A stretch of DNA of 64,000 nucleotides from Spirosoma endbachense. Lineage in GTDB: Bacteria > Bacteroidota > Bacteroidia > Cytophagales > Spirosomataceae. A program made the position numbers and the translations under genes. Within the stretch, counting starts at the first letter, position 1, and every line of letters begins with the position of its first letter. The stretch lies in NCBI RefSeq assembly GCF_010233585.1, contig NZ_CP045997.1, positions 5,461,284 to 5,525,283 of the forward strand. Direction: 5' to 3'. Below are positions 17,132 to 24,933 of this stretch, piece after piece. The notes under the pieces were generated by a model. It was not told the DNA's origin, did no database searches, and saw only the letters and a list, made by a program, of their open reading frames with translations.

Positions 17132-18751
17132 TCATAAAACGCGTTTGTGGGCCTCTCGATTTTTAGTTGATCCAGGCTGATTGTTAGTGACTGTCCGTAA
17201 AGCTGTAGACCTGCTAATGTTCCTCTTCTGGATCGTATTAGACTGAGTACGATTTGGGTGCCACCGGCTAAAGGCATTGACTGCACTCTGATTCCCTTCG
17301 AGCCGGGTCAGTCGGGAAGCGAGTTGGCGAATTTCCTGCTGCAACGTTTTATTTTCCTTTTCGGCCTGTTCCATGCGCTGCAACAAGGCTTGTGTGGCAC
17401 TTATGTTTAGCATCGAGAGGGCATCATAATCGACCACCCGAAAATCGTCGACTTCACGGCCATATACAAAGAGTTTATCCGTCGATTCGATCCCACTACC
17501 CGAAATACAGAAGGTTTTTTCATCAATAATTTGCCTGACTTCTTCCATGAATTCACCGCTCTGAGCATGAACCAGTTTTACTTTATCCCCTACTTTTAAT
17601 CCATGCGTTTTTTCAAGTTTTAGCACGAAACCTGAAGGCAAAGCATCGACTCTGGCTACCGCGTAAATATCGGGTATAAAATCAGTTCGTTTCTGAACAG
17701 CTTGCGGATAAACACGCTCTACTTGCTGAGCAATTACTTTCTTCTGCGGGCCGTTTCCCTGTTTTACAACATCTTTGAAGGTATAGTTGGTCACGTCAAT
17801 CTGACGGAGCGTTTCTAAGTCCCGTTGTTTATTTGACGAACCGACAATGTTTTTAATACGTGCATCTGAAGTAGTAACTGTTTGCGTTGAAACAAGGGTG
17901 TTGTTGGTAACGACATCATTTTCAACAAACAGTCCCATACGATAACCACTTCCTGAGGCAAGCACAGTTGAGGCTGTGTTGTAGTTGAAAAACCGGGCGG
18001 ATGTTGTAAAATTATACAGAGCTGATCCTGCCACATGCAGCGGGGCTTTCGGTGAACTGGTTCCAATACCCAGAGTCGCAGATGTAGTAAAAATTCCATT
18101 GGCTCCAACCCAGGGTGATGCATCGCCTTTAGGCCCCTGTGGCCCGGCAACGCCTGCATCCCCTTTGGTGCCTTGGGGTCCGGCAGGTCCAGTAGGGCCC
18201 GGATCACCCTTTACGCCCTGAGGGCCAGCATCTCCTTTGGCACCTTGAGGACCAACATCTCCTTTAGGCCCTGCCGGACCTATTGCACCTGCGTCGCCTT
18301 TAACCCCCTGTGTACCCGCATCACCTTTGGGACCGGCGGGGCCAGGAGTGCCACTATTTACGGCGTACAGGGCAAAGGGAACACTTTGCAACTGACTAAC
18401 GCCCATATTCTGGTAATTCGTGGAGCCATCAAAGGCCACATCAACGCCCAGAAACTTGAGACCGCTGTTCCAGGTAATGTCCTTAAAAGCTCCTTTTTCT
18501 GCGTTTCCTGCGCCTATTGTGAGCGTAAACAGACCAAAGGCGTTGGTTGAAGCTTCCTGCGACTCAGTGTACTGAACAGTGCCGGTGGGCGTACCATCAA
18601 TGATCGACAGCCGGACTTTGATGGCTTTGCTTACCAGTACATCACCAGTGGCATTTCGAGCGACAGCCTGATAGCTGAAGCCCTGAGGTGGCTGTGCCTG
18701 GGCAACTACTGTTAGAAGCAGCCAGAACGAACAAAAAGTAATGGTTTTCAT
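17132..18751 (-). CDS. exported collagen-like protein with S74 chaperone domain
   Basis: 539 residues. Order: signal peptide (ends VVAQAQ), a Bacteroidota N-terminal module FSYQAVARNATGDVLV (about 24-130), a collagen-like Gly-X-Y tract (residues about 134-210), a short fibre region, then a Peptidase_S74 intramolecular chaperone starting TSDARIK (Ser295, Lys300; the Ser/Lys pair self-cleaves in phage tailspikes) with the downstream IAQQVERVYPQAV motif, and a coiled coil (about 440-480). The likely role is a trimeric surface fibre. The last 55 residues are basic and Asn/Thr-rich, unlike the usual end after the coiled coil. It follows the T9SS protein by 15 nt and is probably co-transcribed. Processing at the Ser/Lys site is inferred. 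Confidence 0.82.
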   Translation of the reverse strand: MKTITFCSFWLLLTVVAQAQPPQGFSYQAVARNATGDVLVSKAIKVRLSIIDGTPTGTVQYTESQEASTNAFGLFTLTIGAGNAEKGAFKDITWNSGLKFLGVDVAFDGSTNYQNMGVSQLQSVPFALYAVNSGTPGPAGPKGDAGTQGVKGDAGAIGPAGPKGDVGPQGAKGDAGPQGVKGDPGPTGPAGPQGTKGDAGVAGPQGPKGDASPWVGANGIFTTSATLGIGTSSPKAPLHVAGSALYNFTTSARFFNYNTASTVLASGSGYRMGLFVENDVVTNNTLVSTQTVTTSDARIKNIVGSSNKQRDLETLRQIDVTNYTFKDVVKQGNGPQKKVIAQQVERVYPQAVQKRTDFIPDIYAVARVDALPSGFVLKLEKTHGLKVGDKVKLVHAQSGEFMEEVRQIIDEKTFCISGSGIESTDKLFVYGREVDDFRVVDYDALSMLNISATQALLQRMEQAEKENKTLQQEIRQLASRLTRLEGNQSAVNAFSRWHPNRTQSNTIQKRNISRSTALRTVTNNQPGSTKNREAHKRVL

Positions 18752-18766
18752 AGCAGAATAGTGTGG

Positions 18767-19246
18767 TTAGCGTTGTAATACAATTCGGGTAGACTGGTTA
18801 ATCTGGGACGTCTGGACATGCAGCAGATATACGCCATCAGCGAAATCATGCAGGTCGATCAATAGCGGTTTGCCATCACTGCGGCCCTGCCATCGGGGGC
18901 GGCCCAGCACATCCGTTAGGGTTAGTATTGCAGCCTCGCCCTCAATCTGGAGATAGGCGCGGGTCGGATTAGGGAAGATGCGTAATGCTAAAACAGGCAA
19001 GGGGGCAATAGCCGTTATCACATTGACGACGTTGGCCTTAAACGACTGCTGGAAACCCTGTGACAGCGAACCATTCGCTCCGGAGAGCATGGTGGCTATG
19101 GGCTGCCCTACGGTGAATGCAAGACTATTGGTACTTACAGACGCAAATCCACCCGCTGAAGCAATCAGTTGAGGGCTAAGACTTTGTGCCTGAATGGCGT
19201 TAGCAAAGCCTAAAAGGAACAGGAATTTGAGACCAAAGCGATACAT
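18767..19246 (-). CDS. short T9SS-sorted exported protein
   Basis: 159 residues from the ATG at 19246 (a GTG seven codons earlier is less likely). Signal peptide MYRFGLKFLFLLGFANAIQAQ, a short region with AFTVGQPIATMLSGANGSLSQGFQQ, then a T9SS type A sorting domain: LRIFPNPTRAYLQIEGEAAI ... LTDVLGRPRWQGRSDG ... GVYLLHVQTSQINQSTRIVL. Proteins of this very short layout occur just upstream of collagen-like/S74 genes in Bacteroidota. It is the first gene of a two-gene unit with the 17132..18751 gene. It may help anchor the fibre on the surface; this is inference. The 46-nt element copy 2 lies about 350 nt upstream. Confidence 0.75.
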   Translation of the reverse strand: MYRFGLKFLFLLGFANAIQAQSLSPQLIASAGGFASVSTNSLAFTVGQPIATMLSGANGSLSQGFQQSFKANVVNVITAIAPLPVLALRIFPNPTRAYLQIEGEAAILTLTDVLGRPRWQGRSDGKPLLIDLHDFADGVYLLHVQTSQINQSTRIVLQR

Positions 19247-19591
19247 AGGCGTAAGCGTTAAGAACACGTATAGTCTGCTAGCTTACTTCTCGCCAAATGA
19301 ATCGTTTTGAGTTGTCCGAGAAGTTATGTGCTTTTAATAGGCAACAGCATGTACAGGTAATTCTTTGATTTTTTTCAGCAGTTTAATTATTCGACGCCAA
19401 TCGTTGACAAACCTTCTGCCGCACGCTGACCGAGTAATTTTAATCCGAATTTTCAAAATGTATATCCAGAACCTACTATCGTCGGCTTGGCACGATTCCA
19501 AAAACAATCGGAACGCTATCAGGGGTGTCGCTCGGCTCTGAGTGACTCCTCTGTCTATACAAAACTATTGCATAACTATAAATACGAATTA

Positions 19592-19637
19592 CCGATAACT
19601 AAATGATAGTCAGTATATTGAATTAAAATTTGATTAA
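19592..19637 (-). repeat. 46-nt duplicated upstream element, copy 2
   Basis: Same two blocks as 17033..17078 (CCGATAACTAAATGATA and TTAAAATTTGATTAA) at identical spacing. Flanking sequence is only loosely similar, so the conservation is local. Confidence 0.65.
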
Positions 19638-19679
19638 TGGCCGAAACGTATTGATTGGGCTACTTCAGGCATACGAATA

Positions 19680-19704
19680 ACCCCGCCATGTCGACATAGC
19701 GGGG
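19680..19704 (-). terminator. hairpin after rlmB (weak terminator)
   Basis: Stem CCCCGC / GCGGGG enclosing the palindrome ATGTCGACAT, about 77 nt after the rlmB stop. No U run follows, so intrinsic termination is uncertain. Confidence 0.35.
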
Positions 19705-19780
19705 TGAGAATTACTGATTAGTCAGTTGTATCAGACAGAAGTTGAGGGAATGCGTAAGGTAGCTTGACGGTTAGCCCTAA

Positions 19781-20608
19781 TTACTCGTTAGCAGCCACAA
19801 TCAGGCTTCGTTGCCGAACGGCTTCATACAGGACCACGCCAGTTGCCACCGATACATTCAGCGAACCAACTGCACCCAGGAGGGGAATTTTGACATGATT
19901 ATCGGCCATGCGCAACAGTTCGGGCGAGATGCCGTCTTCTTCTGATCCCATAATGATCGCTAACGGGCCCGTTAAATCGGTACTGCGTTCATAAAGATCG
20001 CGACTCGATTTTTCCGTACAAGCGACTACCGTAATGCCCGATTCCTGCAAATATTTTACGGTCTCCGATAGCTCTGGCTCGCGACAGACAGAAATGTGGT
20101 TAAGCGCACCCGATGACGTTTTCATGGCATCGGAGTTGATTGCTGCTGCTCCGCGACCAGGAATCACAATGCATTGAATACCCGTACACTCGGCCGTTCG
20201 TGCGATAGCACCAAAGTTCCGAACGTCGGTAATCCGGTCGAGAAGTAGAAAAAAGGGCGTTTCGCCCCGCTCATAGACATCGGCAATGACATTAGACAAT
20301 TTAACGTACTGAACCTGAGAGATAAGGCAAACGACACCCTGGTGGTTTTTTCGGGTCAGCCGGTCAAGCCGTTCGACGGGAACACGCTGGATGGTAACTC
20401 GTTTTTGAAAGGCCAGATTCTGGATGTCAGGATTACTTAATCCCTTTTCCATGTATAGTTTATCAATCTGCTGATCGGACTTGAGTGTCTCGATCACAGA
20501 CTGAATGCCGAACACCATTTCGTCAGGCTCCGGGCGGAATTGAGGTCTTGAATTGTTATTTCGGGTATGATTCGGGCGATTTACTCGCGGATTGCGCCGG
20601 TTCTCCAT
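19781..20608 (-). CDS. rlmB: 23S rRNA (guanosine-2'-O-)-methyltransferase RlmB-type
   Basis: 275 residues from the ATG at 20608; a TTG seven codons upstream was not used. Signature of SpoU/TrmH-family knotted methyltransferases: an N-terminal substrate-binding domain (VFGIQSVIETLKSDQQIDKLY ... LTRKNHQGVVCLIS), then the knot motifs LLLDRITDVRNFGAIARTAE, AIIMGSEEDGISPELL and IPLLGAVGSLNVSVATGVVL. It methylates a ribose in 23S rRNA (G2251 in E. coli for RlmB). Its start overlaps the GWxTD gene end by 28 nt, so the two are translationally linked. TrmH-type paralogues exist, so the exact target is inferred. Arg/Asn-rich N-terminal extension (about 20 residues) precedes the domain. Confidence 0.9.
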   Translation of the reverse strand: MENRRNPRVNRPNHTRNNNSRPQFRPEPDEMVFGIQSVIETLKSDQQIDKLYMEKGLSNPDIQNLAFQKRVTIQRVPVERLDRLTRKNHQGVVCLISQVQYVKLSNVIADVYERGETPFFLLLDRITDVRNFGAIARTAECTGIQCIVIPGRGAAAINSDAMKTSSGALNHISVCREPELSETVKYLQESGITVVACTEKSSRDLYERSTDLTGPLAIIMGSEEDGISPELLRMADNHVKIPLLGAVGSLNVSVATGVVLYEAVRQRSLIVAANE

Positions 20609-21975
20609 GCTTCGACAATCGGGTACCAAATCGGCTGATACTCAATGTAGCGCACCAGTTCGTAATGATCCTCGACAAATTGATTCGGTTTCTTCGTAAA
20701 GGTAAAATTAACTTCCGAGACGTTAGCCCGGCGATTGTAAACCCATACTTCGCGCTCGCGGTTCCGTTGCACACGATCGGGCGCACCCAGTACGATGTAA
20801 ATCATACCTTTATCGGTCTTCCAGCCTTCTTTATAACTCGTAAATAGTCGGTTCGCTTCTTCAACGCGATCGAAATACGCTTTAAGTGTTTTCCGGGCTA
20901 CCTCCTCATTGCCCGACATCAGACTTAGCCAGTAGCGATCAAACGCTTTTTTTGTATCCTGAGCCTGGTTGAGTTCCCCAATCTCGGTGCTGGTACTCAT
21001 ATACAGCACCGGCTTAATGAGCTTTTCGGGGCGAGTCATTTTCGGAAAGCGTTTATCGGCTACAACAAGACCAATGCCCGACTCGGCCGTTGTATCTTCC
21101 ACAAAATAATAAAGACCTTCGCGGGGAATGATAAACGGTTGGTTTGTGGTGATGGTCAGGCTTGAATCGACAGTTAATGATTTAGGAGTTGGTTTCGCTG
21201 AAGTATTCATCGGCGACGAAGCTGCGTCGAAGTCATGGCGGTAGCGGAAACCGAACAGTGGTTTGCTGGTACCGTTTACATCACGAATAATAATAGTATC
21301 GCCAACGTTGGCGTAATTCCGTAATTGCGGTTTCTTGCCGGTTTTATCAAATAGCGAGAACCGGTCGCTTAGCTTAGCTGCTTTAAAGCGTAATGATAGG
21401 TCATTACGCGCTTTTGTGCCGGTATTGGTTTCCGTAATTTCCGTTAACAAAACAGCGTTAGCTGCCTCTTTTGGCCGTTTTACCTCAAATGTGAGCGTCA
21501 GATAATCGCCTTCGACACTAACGTTTTGTGTCGTCAGCTGAATATTCCCATACCCTAACCGTTCGCGGTTGTTGTAGTCGGGATACATGACATAAGCGAT
21601 CTGAAAATGCTCAATAAAATCAGTCGGATTTAAAACAGGCTCACCTTTGGGCGTCTTTGCGGTCAGGTTCATGAAGACCTGAACGGCCGTTGTATCGGTA
21701 GCCAGAAATTTCCCTTTAATGGATGTAACGACCCACTCACCAACCTGTTTGGGCCCCGAGTTTGGAGTTGTACCAGGTGTAGTGGCCGGACCATCGTTTA
21801 TTTTAACCGGTGCAGCGGTGGCTGGTGCTGCCGGACGGGAATCCCCCTGAGTCGAATTGCGACGGGCTTCAGTACGAGCCTCATATGCAGCAGTTGCCCG
21901 GTCTTGCTGCGTTTTTTTACTGGTTGAGCAGGCCGACAGAAATGTAATAAGCAGTAAAGCAGACAGAATACGCAT
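20581..21975 (-). CDS. GWxTD domain lipoprotein
   Basis: 464 residues from the ATG at 21975; the open frame begins two codons earlier at a TTG. Lipoprotein signal MRILSALLLITFLSACSTSK with Cys after the L-S-A lipobox. The GWxTD domain is at the C-terminal end: KEGWKTDKGMIYIVLGAPD, followed by RVQRNREREVWVYN. Family function is unknown; members are Bacteroidota/Chlorobi envelope proteins. A beta-rich middle region (about 80-300) precedes a helical linker. Upstream of rlmB in the same transcript, overlapping it by 28 nt. The coupling with an rRNA modification gene looks positional rather than functional. Confidence 0.88.
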   Translation of the reverse strand: MRILSALLLITFLSACSTSKKTQQDRATAAYEARTEARRNSTQGDSRPAAPATAAPVKINDGPATTPGTTPNSGPKQVGEWVVTSIKGKFLATDTTAVQVFMNLTAKTPKGEPVLNPTDFIEHFQIAYVMYPDYNNRERLGYGNIQLTTQNVSVEGDYLTLTFEVKRPKEAANAVLLTEITETNTGTKARNDLSLRFKAAKLSDRFSLFDKTGKKPQLRNYANVGDTIIIRDVNGTSKPLFGFRYRHDFDAASSPMNTSAKPTPKSLTVDSSLTITTNQPFIIPREGLYYFVEDTTAESGIGLVVADKRFPKMTRPEKLIKPVLYMSTSTEIGELNQAQDTKKAFDRYWLSLMSGNEEVARKTLKAYFDRVEEANRLFTSYKEGWKTDKGMIYIVLGAPDRVQRNREREVWVYNRRANVSEVNFTFTKKPNQFVEDHYELVRYIEYQPIWYPIVEAWRTGAIRE

Positions 21976-22289
21976 AAACAATAATAATCTTGCGTGTTTC
22001 GGATAGAAAATTCTTGAGATAAGGGCTTTTTACTGCCCGCTATAGAATGGCTCGAAATCGTTCGATTGGCATCTTATATAGCGTAAAGCAAAAAGCCTGT
22101 CGTTAATAACGAAAAAATAGCAGCGTTTGGGTTACGGAGACCGTTCATTTTTCTTTACTTCACTACAAAAGACTAATTTTGTCGATTGAATTGCAAACAA
22201 AGACGTTGGATAGAAGACATTAGATACTGGATTTACTAGTTATCGAACAGCCTGATGCCCCCAATTCCAGTCCAGTGTCCTGAAACGAT
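21976..22289. other. divergent intergenic region
   Basis: 314 bases between the GWxTD gene and the methyltransferase at 22290. A -7 element TAATTTTG is at 22174..22181 for the plus-strand gene. I see no other motif. Confidence 0.4.
22174..22181 (+). promoter_or_regulatory. -7 element of the 260-aa methyltransferase
   Basis: TAATTTTG matches TAnnTTTG. No -33 TTG at usual distance. The transcript leader would be about 100 nt. Confidence 0.35.
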
Positions 22290-23072
22290 ATGTACAAAAC
22301 CACCGAAATTACCTCCGCCGAAATCGCATCCGACAATCCGGTTCACCAGCGATTGTTGTTCCCGTACGTTGAAGCGGCTACCCTAGTGAGCGGTAAAGTG
22401 CTCGAAATCGGTTGTGGCTGGGGCCGGGGTCTTGAATTGCTTACCAATGCCGCTGATCACTACACGGGTATCGATAAAAATACGGAGCTGATCGCTGCGC
22501 TTAGTGCAGAATATCCATCCTCAACATTTATCGCTGCCAATATTCCGCCCCTCACGGGCGCTAATGGCCTACCGCTTCCTGACAATACGTTCGATTACAT
22601 TGTAACGTTTCAGGTAATTGAACATATCGAAAATGACGATTTGTTTATCCGGGAGGCCCATCGCGTTCTGAAACCCGGCGGTAAGCTGCTGCTGACAACC
22701 GTCAATAAAACGTTCTCGCTGACCCGCAATCCCTGGCATATTCGGGAATATTACGCGGATGGATTAAGAAATCTCATTGGTCGATACTTTCCAAAAGTCG
22801 ATGCCAAGGGCGTTCACGGAAACGGCAAAGTAATGACCTATTATGAGCAGAATAAAGCATCCGTAAAAAAACTGACTCGTTTCGATATTTTTAATTTACA
22901 ATACAAATTACCGCGTCGGCTTTTGCAGGTTCCTTACGACCTGATGAATCGGCTAAACCGTAACCGGCTCCTCAAAGCCGACGGTATTGCGGCCGAAATC
23001 AACTATACTGATTATCTCGTCAGTACAGACCCTGCCGGAAGTCTCGACTTCTTTTATATCGCAACGAAGTAA
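22290..23072 (+). CDS. class I SAM-dependent methyltransferase
   Basis: 260 residues, soluble. Motif I VLEIGCGWGRGLELL (about 34-48), acidic end of strand 2 YTGIDKN, motif IV FDYIVTFQVIEHIENDD, and motif V VLKPGGKLLLTTVN, so a Methyltransf_11/UbiE-like fold. The C-terminal third (NRYFPKVDAK..., RRLLQVPYDLMNRLNRNRLL) is typical of Bacteroidota relatives of unknown substrate. Monocistronic; a 60-nt hairpin lies 39 nt downstream. Cytoplasmic. Confidence 0.85.
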   Translation: MYKTTEITSAEIASDNPVHQRLLFPYVEAATLVSGKVLEIGCGWGRGLELLTNAADHYTGIDKNTELIAALSAEYPSSTFIAANIPPLTGANGLPLPDNTFDYIVTFQVIEHIENDDLFIREAHRVLKPGGKLLLTTVNKTFSLTRNPWHIREYYADGLRNLIGRYFPKVDAKGVHGNGKVMTYYEQNKASVKKLTRFDIFNLQYKLPRRLLQVPYDLMNRLNRNRLLKADGIAAEINYTDYLVSTDPAGSLDFFYIATK

Positions 23073-23110
23073 AAAACGAGCCGTTTTTCGGTTTTACAGC
23101 TCTAGCTAAA

Positions 23111-23170
23111 CAGCCTGAAGTATTGACTCACGAAGTCCTTTTATAGGATATGAGTCAATACATCAGGCTG
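23111..23170. terminator. long hairpin after the methyltransferase
   Basis: 20-nt arms CAGCCTGAAGTATTGACTCA and its near-perfect complement (one mismatch) around a 20-nt loop. Followed by TTGTTTGACA rather than a clean T run. Probable terminator or mRNA 3' stabiliser. Confidence 0.6.
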
Positions 23171-23595
23171 TTGTTTGACAAGAACTCAATCTGGGCAGGC
23201 TATTCATGGCGGCTACTTTCACTCATCTATTTTTTCGGTCGTTTACAGCCAATTTAAACCTATAAGGTTTCAAAAACCGCATCGGCGGCCCGGCTTATAG
23301 GTTTGTATCAACCCCATTCATGACTATTCCGTATAAAATAGATATTAGAAGAGCACTAGGCATTTTTTTTCTGAGACTTGTTGGCCAATGGCCAGGTGCG
23401 TACAGGTAGGGCTTTAACTCAGGAAATCTTGGCCTGATGAGGGTATTCAGCGTTGGAAAACCGCTTTATTTAGCGTGAGCGAAGCCGATAAGCCTCACGA
23501 CAGGGCTCTGAGTACATACCTTTACTTAGAATAAAGTGCCGTTGCAGGCCAGAGCGGGAAGCGTTTAATGGGGTACTATCTAGCAAGGTAATTTT
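23171..23595. other. intergenic before the LytS kinase
   Basis: About 425 bases. Contains the family 1 palindrome copy B (23256..23304). A near-consensus -7 (TACCTTTA) lies at 23517..23524. Nothing else recognised. Confidence 0.4.
23256..23304. repeat. palindromic repeat, family 1 copy B (split)
   Basis: AAACCTATAAGGTTTC ... TTATAGGTTT. The right arm is split by 16 GC-rich bases (GCATCGGCGGCCCGGC) compared with copy A at 280..312. Where copy A has GGTCT / AGACC, this copy has GGTTT / AAACC: a paired change. Confidence 0.7.
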
Positions 23596-24933
23596 ATGAC
23601 CTTTGACATTTGGGGTTATGTTTTTGCCGGAATGGTTGCATCCATTTTACTGCTGAACATTATCCAATGGATTACGTACAGAACGCGCATTTATGGGTTA
23701 TACACCCTGTATATGCTGGCGTGGTTTTTACGAGTGCAGACGTTTGGCGATTGGCTTCCAATACAGGCATCATATTTTGTACGAGCTACGTCATCGATGA
23801 TTGCCTTTTACATTTATTTTGACTTTGGAGATGCCTTTCTCAACATTCGGCAACGGTTACCTTCACTGTACAGGTTGTTTGAATATATTAAAAAATGCCT
23901 TCTGGTTTATATTGGTTTTCAGGCTGTTATATGCTTCGTGCTAGCTGATTGGCACCCCGCTATTTATGAGGCTGCTTTTTCGATCATACGGGCTCTTCTG
24001 GCGATGGCTGGCTTTTACGCCATCTATGAACTGCTGAAATTGAAGGATATCGTTTCTCGTTATTTTGTAGCCGGAACGCTGTTCATCCAGATCGGTTCGC
24101 TCATTAGCCAGGCATTCTCATTGATCAAACCCGTTGATGATCTTACGGGACCGTTCTGGACCATTTCGCTGGCCTATTTGCAGCTTGGTGTTGTATTGGA
24201 ATTGATCTGTTTTTCGCTGGGACTGAGCTATGGACAACGCCAGATAGCTATTCGGCATGCCGTTATGGAGCAGGAACTGGCTCGTGAGCGTGAACAACGT
24301 CGTCGCGAACACCTCGAAGCCGAGTTGTCGGTCCAGCGCCTGGAGCAGGAAAACACGGAAGTCCATATCCGGGCCTTGCAGGTACAGGTAAATCCACATT
24401 TTCTGTTCAACAGCCTGAATGTCCTTGATTCGCTTATCGACGATGACCCGGAGCAGGCTCGTGTCTTTCTGGAAGAATTGAGCACGGTTTATCGCTACCT
24501 CCTTCGTTCCAATAAGGAGCAACTGACCGATCTGGCCAGTGAACTGGCGTTTATTCAGTCATATTTTAACTTACTCAAAACCCGACACGGTAGCGGATTG
24601 CAACTCTCGGTACAGGTTGATGAAGTGTATCAGACTTACCAGCTCCCTCCATTGACACTCCAATTACTGGTCGAAAATGCCGTAAAACACAATATCGTAC
24701 TGCCCGATCAGCCACTCGTTATCGTAATTGCTACTGACAAACAGGCTCAACTTTCGGTGCGCAATAACATTCAGCGTAAAACAATACGCGTAGCCTCCAA
24801 TGGTGTAGGGCTGAGCAATATTCTTGCTAAATACCAGATGCTTGGCCAACCGGTGCCGATTATTCAGGAAGCAGATGGGCAGTTTGTGGTCACCCTGTCG
24901 TTGATCAGTTCGTTGGAGTTACGGTCACAATAA
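23596..24933 (+). CDS. LytS-type sensor histidine kinase (orphan)
   Basis: 445 residues. N-terminal membrane region of about six to seven hydrophobic helices (1-220), a coiled coil (about 228-262, AREREQRRREHLEAELSVQR), then a His_kinase (PF06580) core: LQVQVNPHFLFNSLNVLDSL with His268, and an ATP-binding N box LQLLVENAVKHNI, with GVGLSNI near the end. Such kinases phosphorylate a LytTR response regulator, but no response regulator is adjacent: only the broken LytTR remnant at 96..279, 23 kb away. It is followed by a convergent molybdoenzyme gene that overlaps its 3' end by 29 nt. The stimulus is unknown. The domain order is typical of Bacteroidota LytS-type proteins. Confidence 0.9.
   Translation: MTFDIWGYVFAGMVASILLLNIIQWITYRTRIYGLYTLYMLAWFLRVQTFGDWLPIQASYFVRATSSMIAFYIYFDFGDAFLNIRQRLPSLYRLFEYIKKCLLVYIGFQAVICFVLADWHPAIYEAAFSIIRALLAMAGFYAIYELLKLKDIVSRYFVAGTLFIQIGSLISQAFSLIKPVDDLTGPFWTISLAYLQLGVVLELICFSLGLSYGQRQIAIRHAVMEQELAREREQRRREHLEAELSVQRLEQENTEVHIRALQVQVNPHFLFNSLNVLDSLIDDDPEQARVFLEELSTVYRYLLRSNKEQLTDLASELAFIQSYFNLLKTRHGSGLQLSVQVDEVYQTYQLPPLTLQLLVENAVKHNIVLPDQPLVIVIATDKQAQLSVRNNIQRKTIRVASNGVGLSNILAKYQMLGQPVPIIQEADGQFVVTLSLISSLELRSQ

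Larger units (their letters stand above)
19247..19780. other. intergenic with duplicated element and hairpin
   Basis: About 530 bases without a gene. Contains the 46-nt element copy 2 (19592..19637) and a GC hairpin (19680..19704) with palindromic centre ATGTCGACAT, close to the 3' end of rlmB. The remaining sequence is AT-rich and I see nothing else. Confidence 0.5.

Noticed and set aside
18122..18352. Regular short repeats resembling a CRISPR array
   Set aside because: They are the in-frame Gly-X-Y codons of a collagen-like tract; units are 9-18 nt without spacers.
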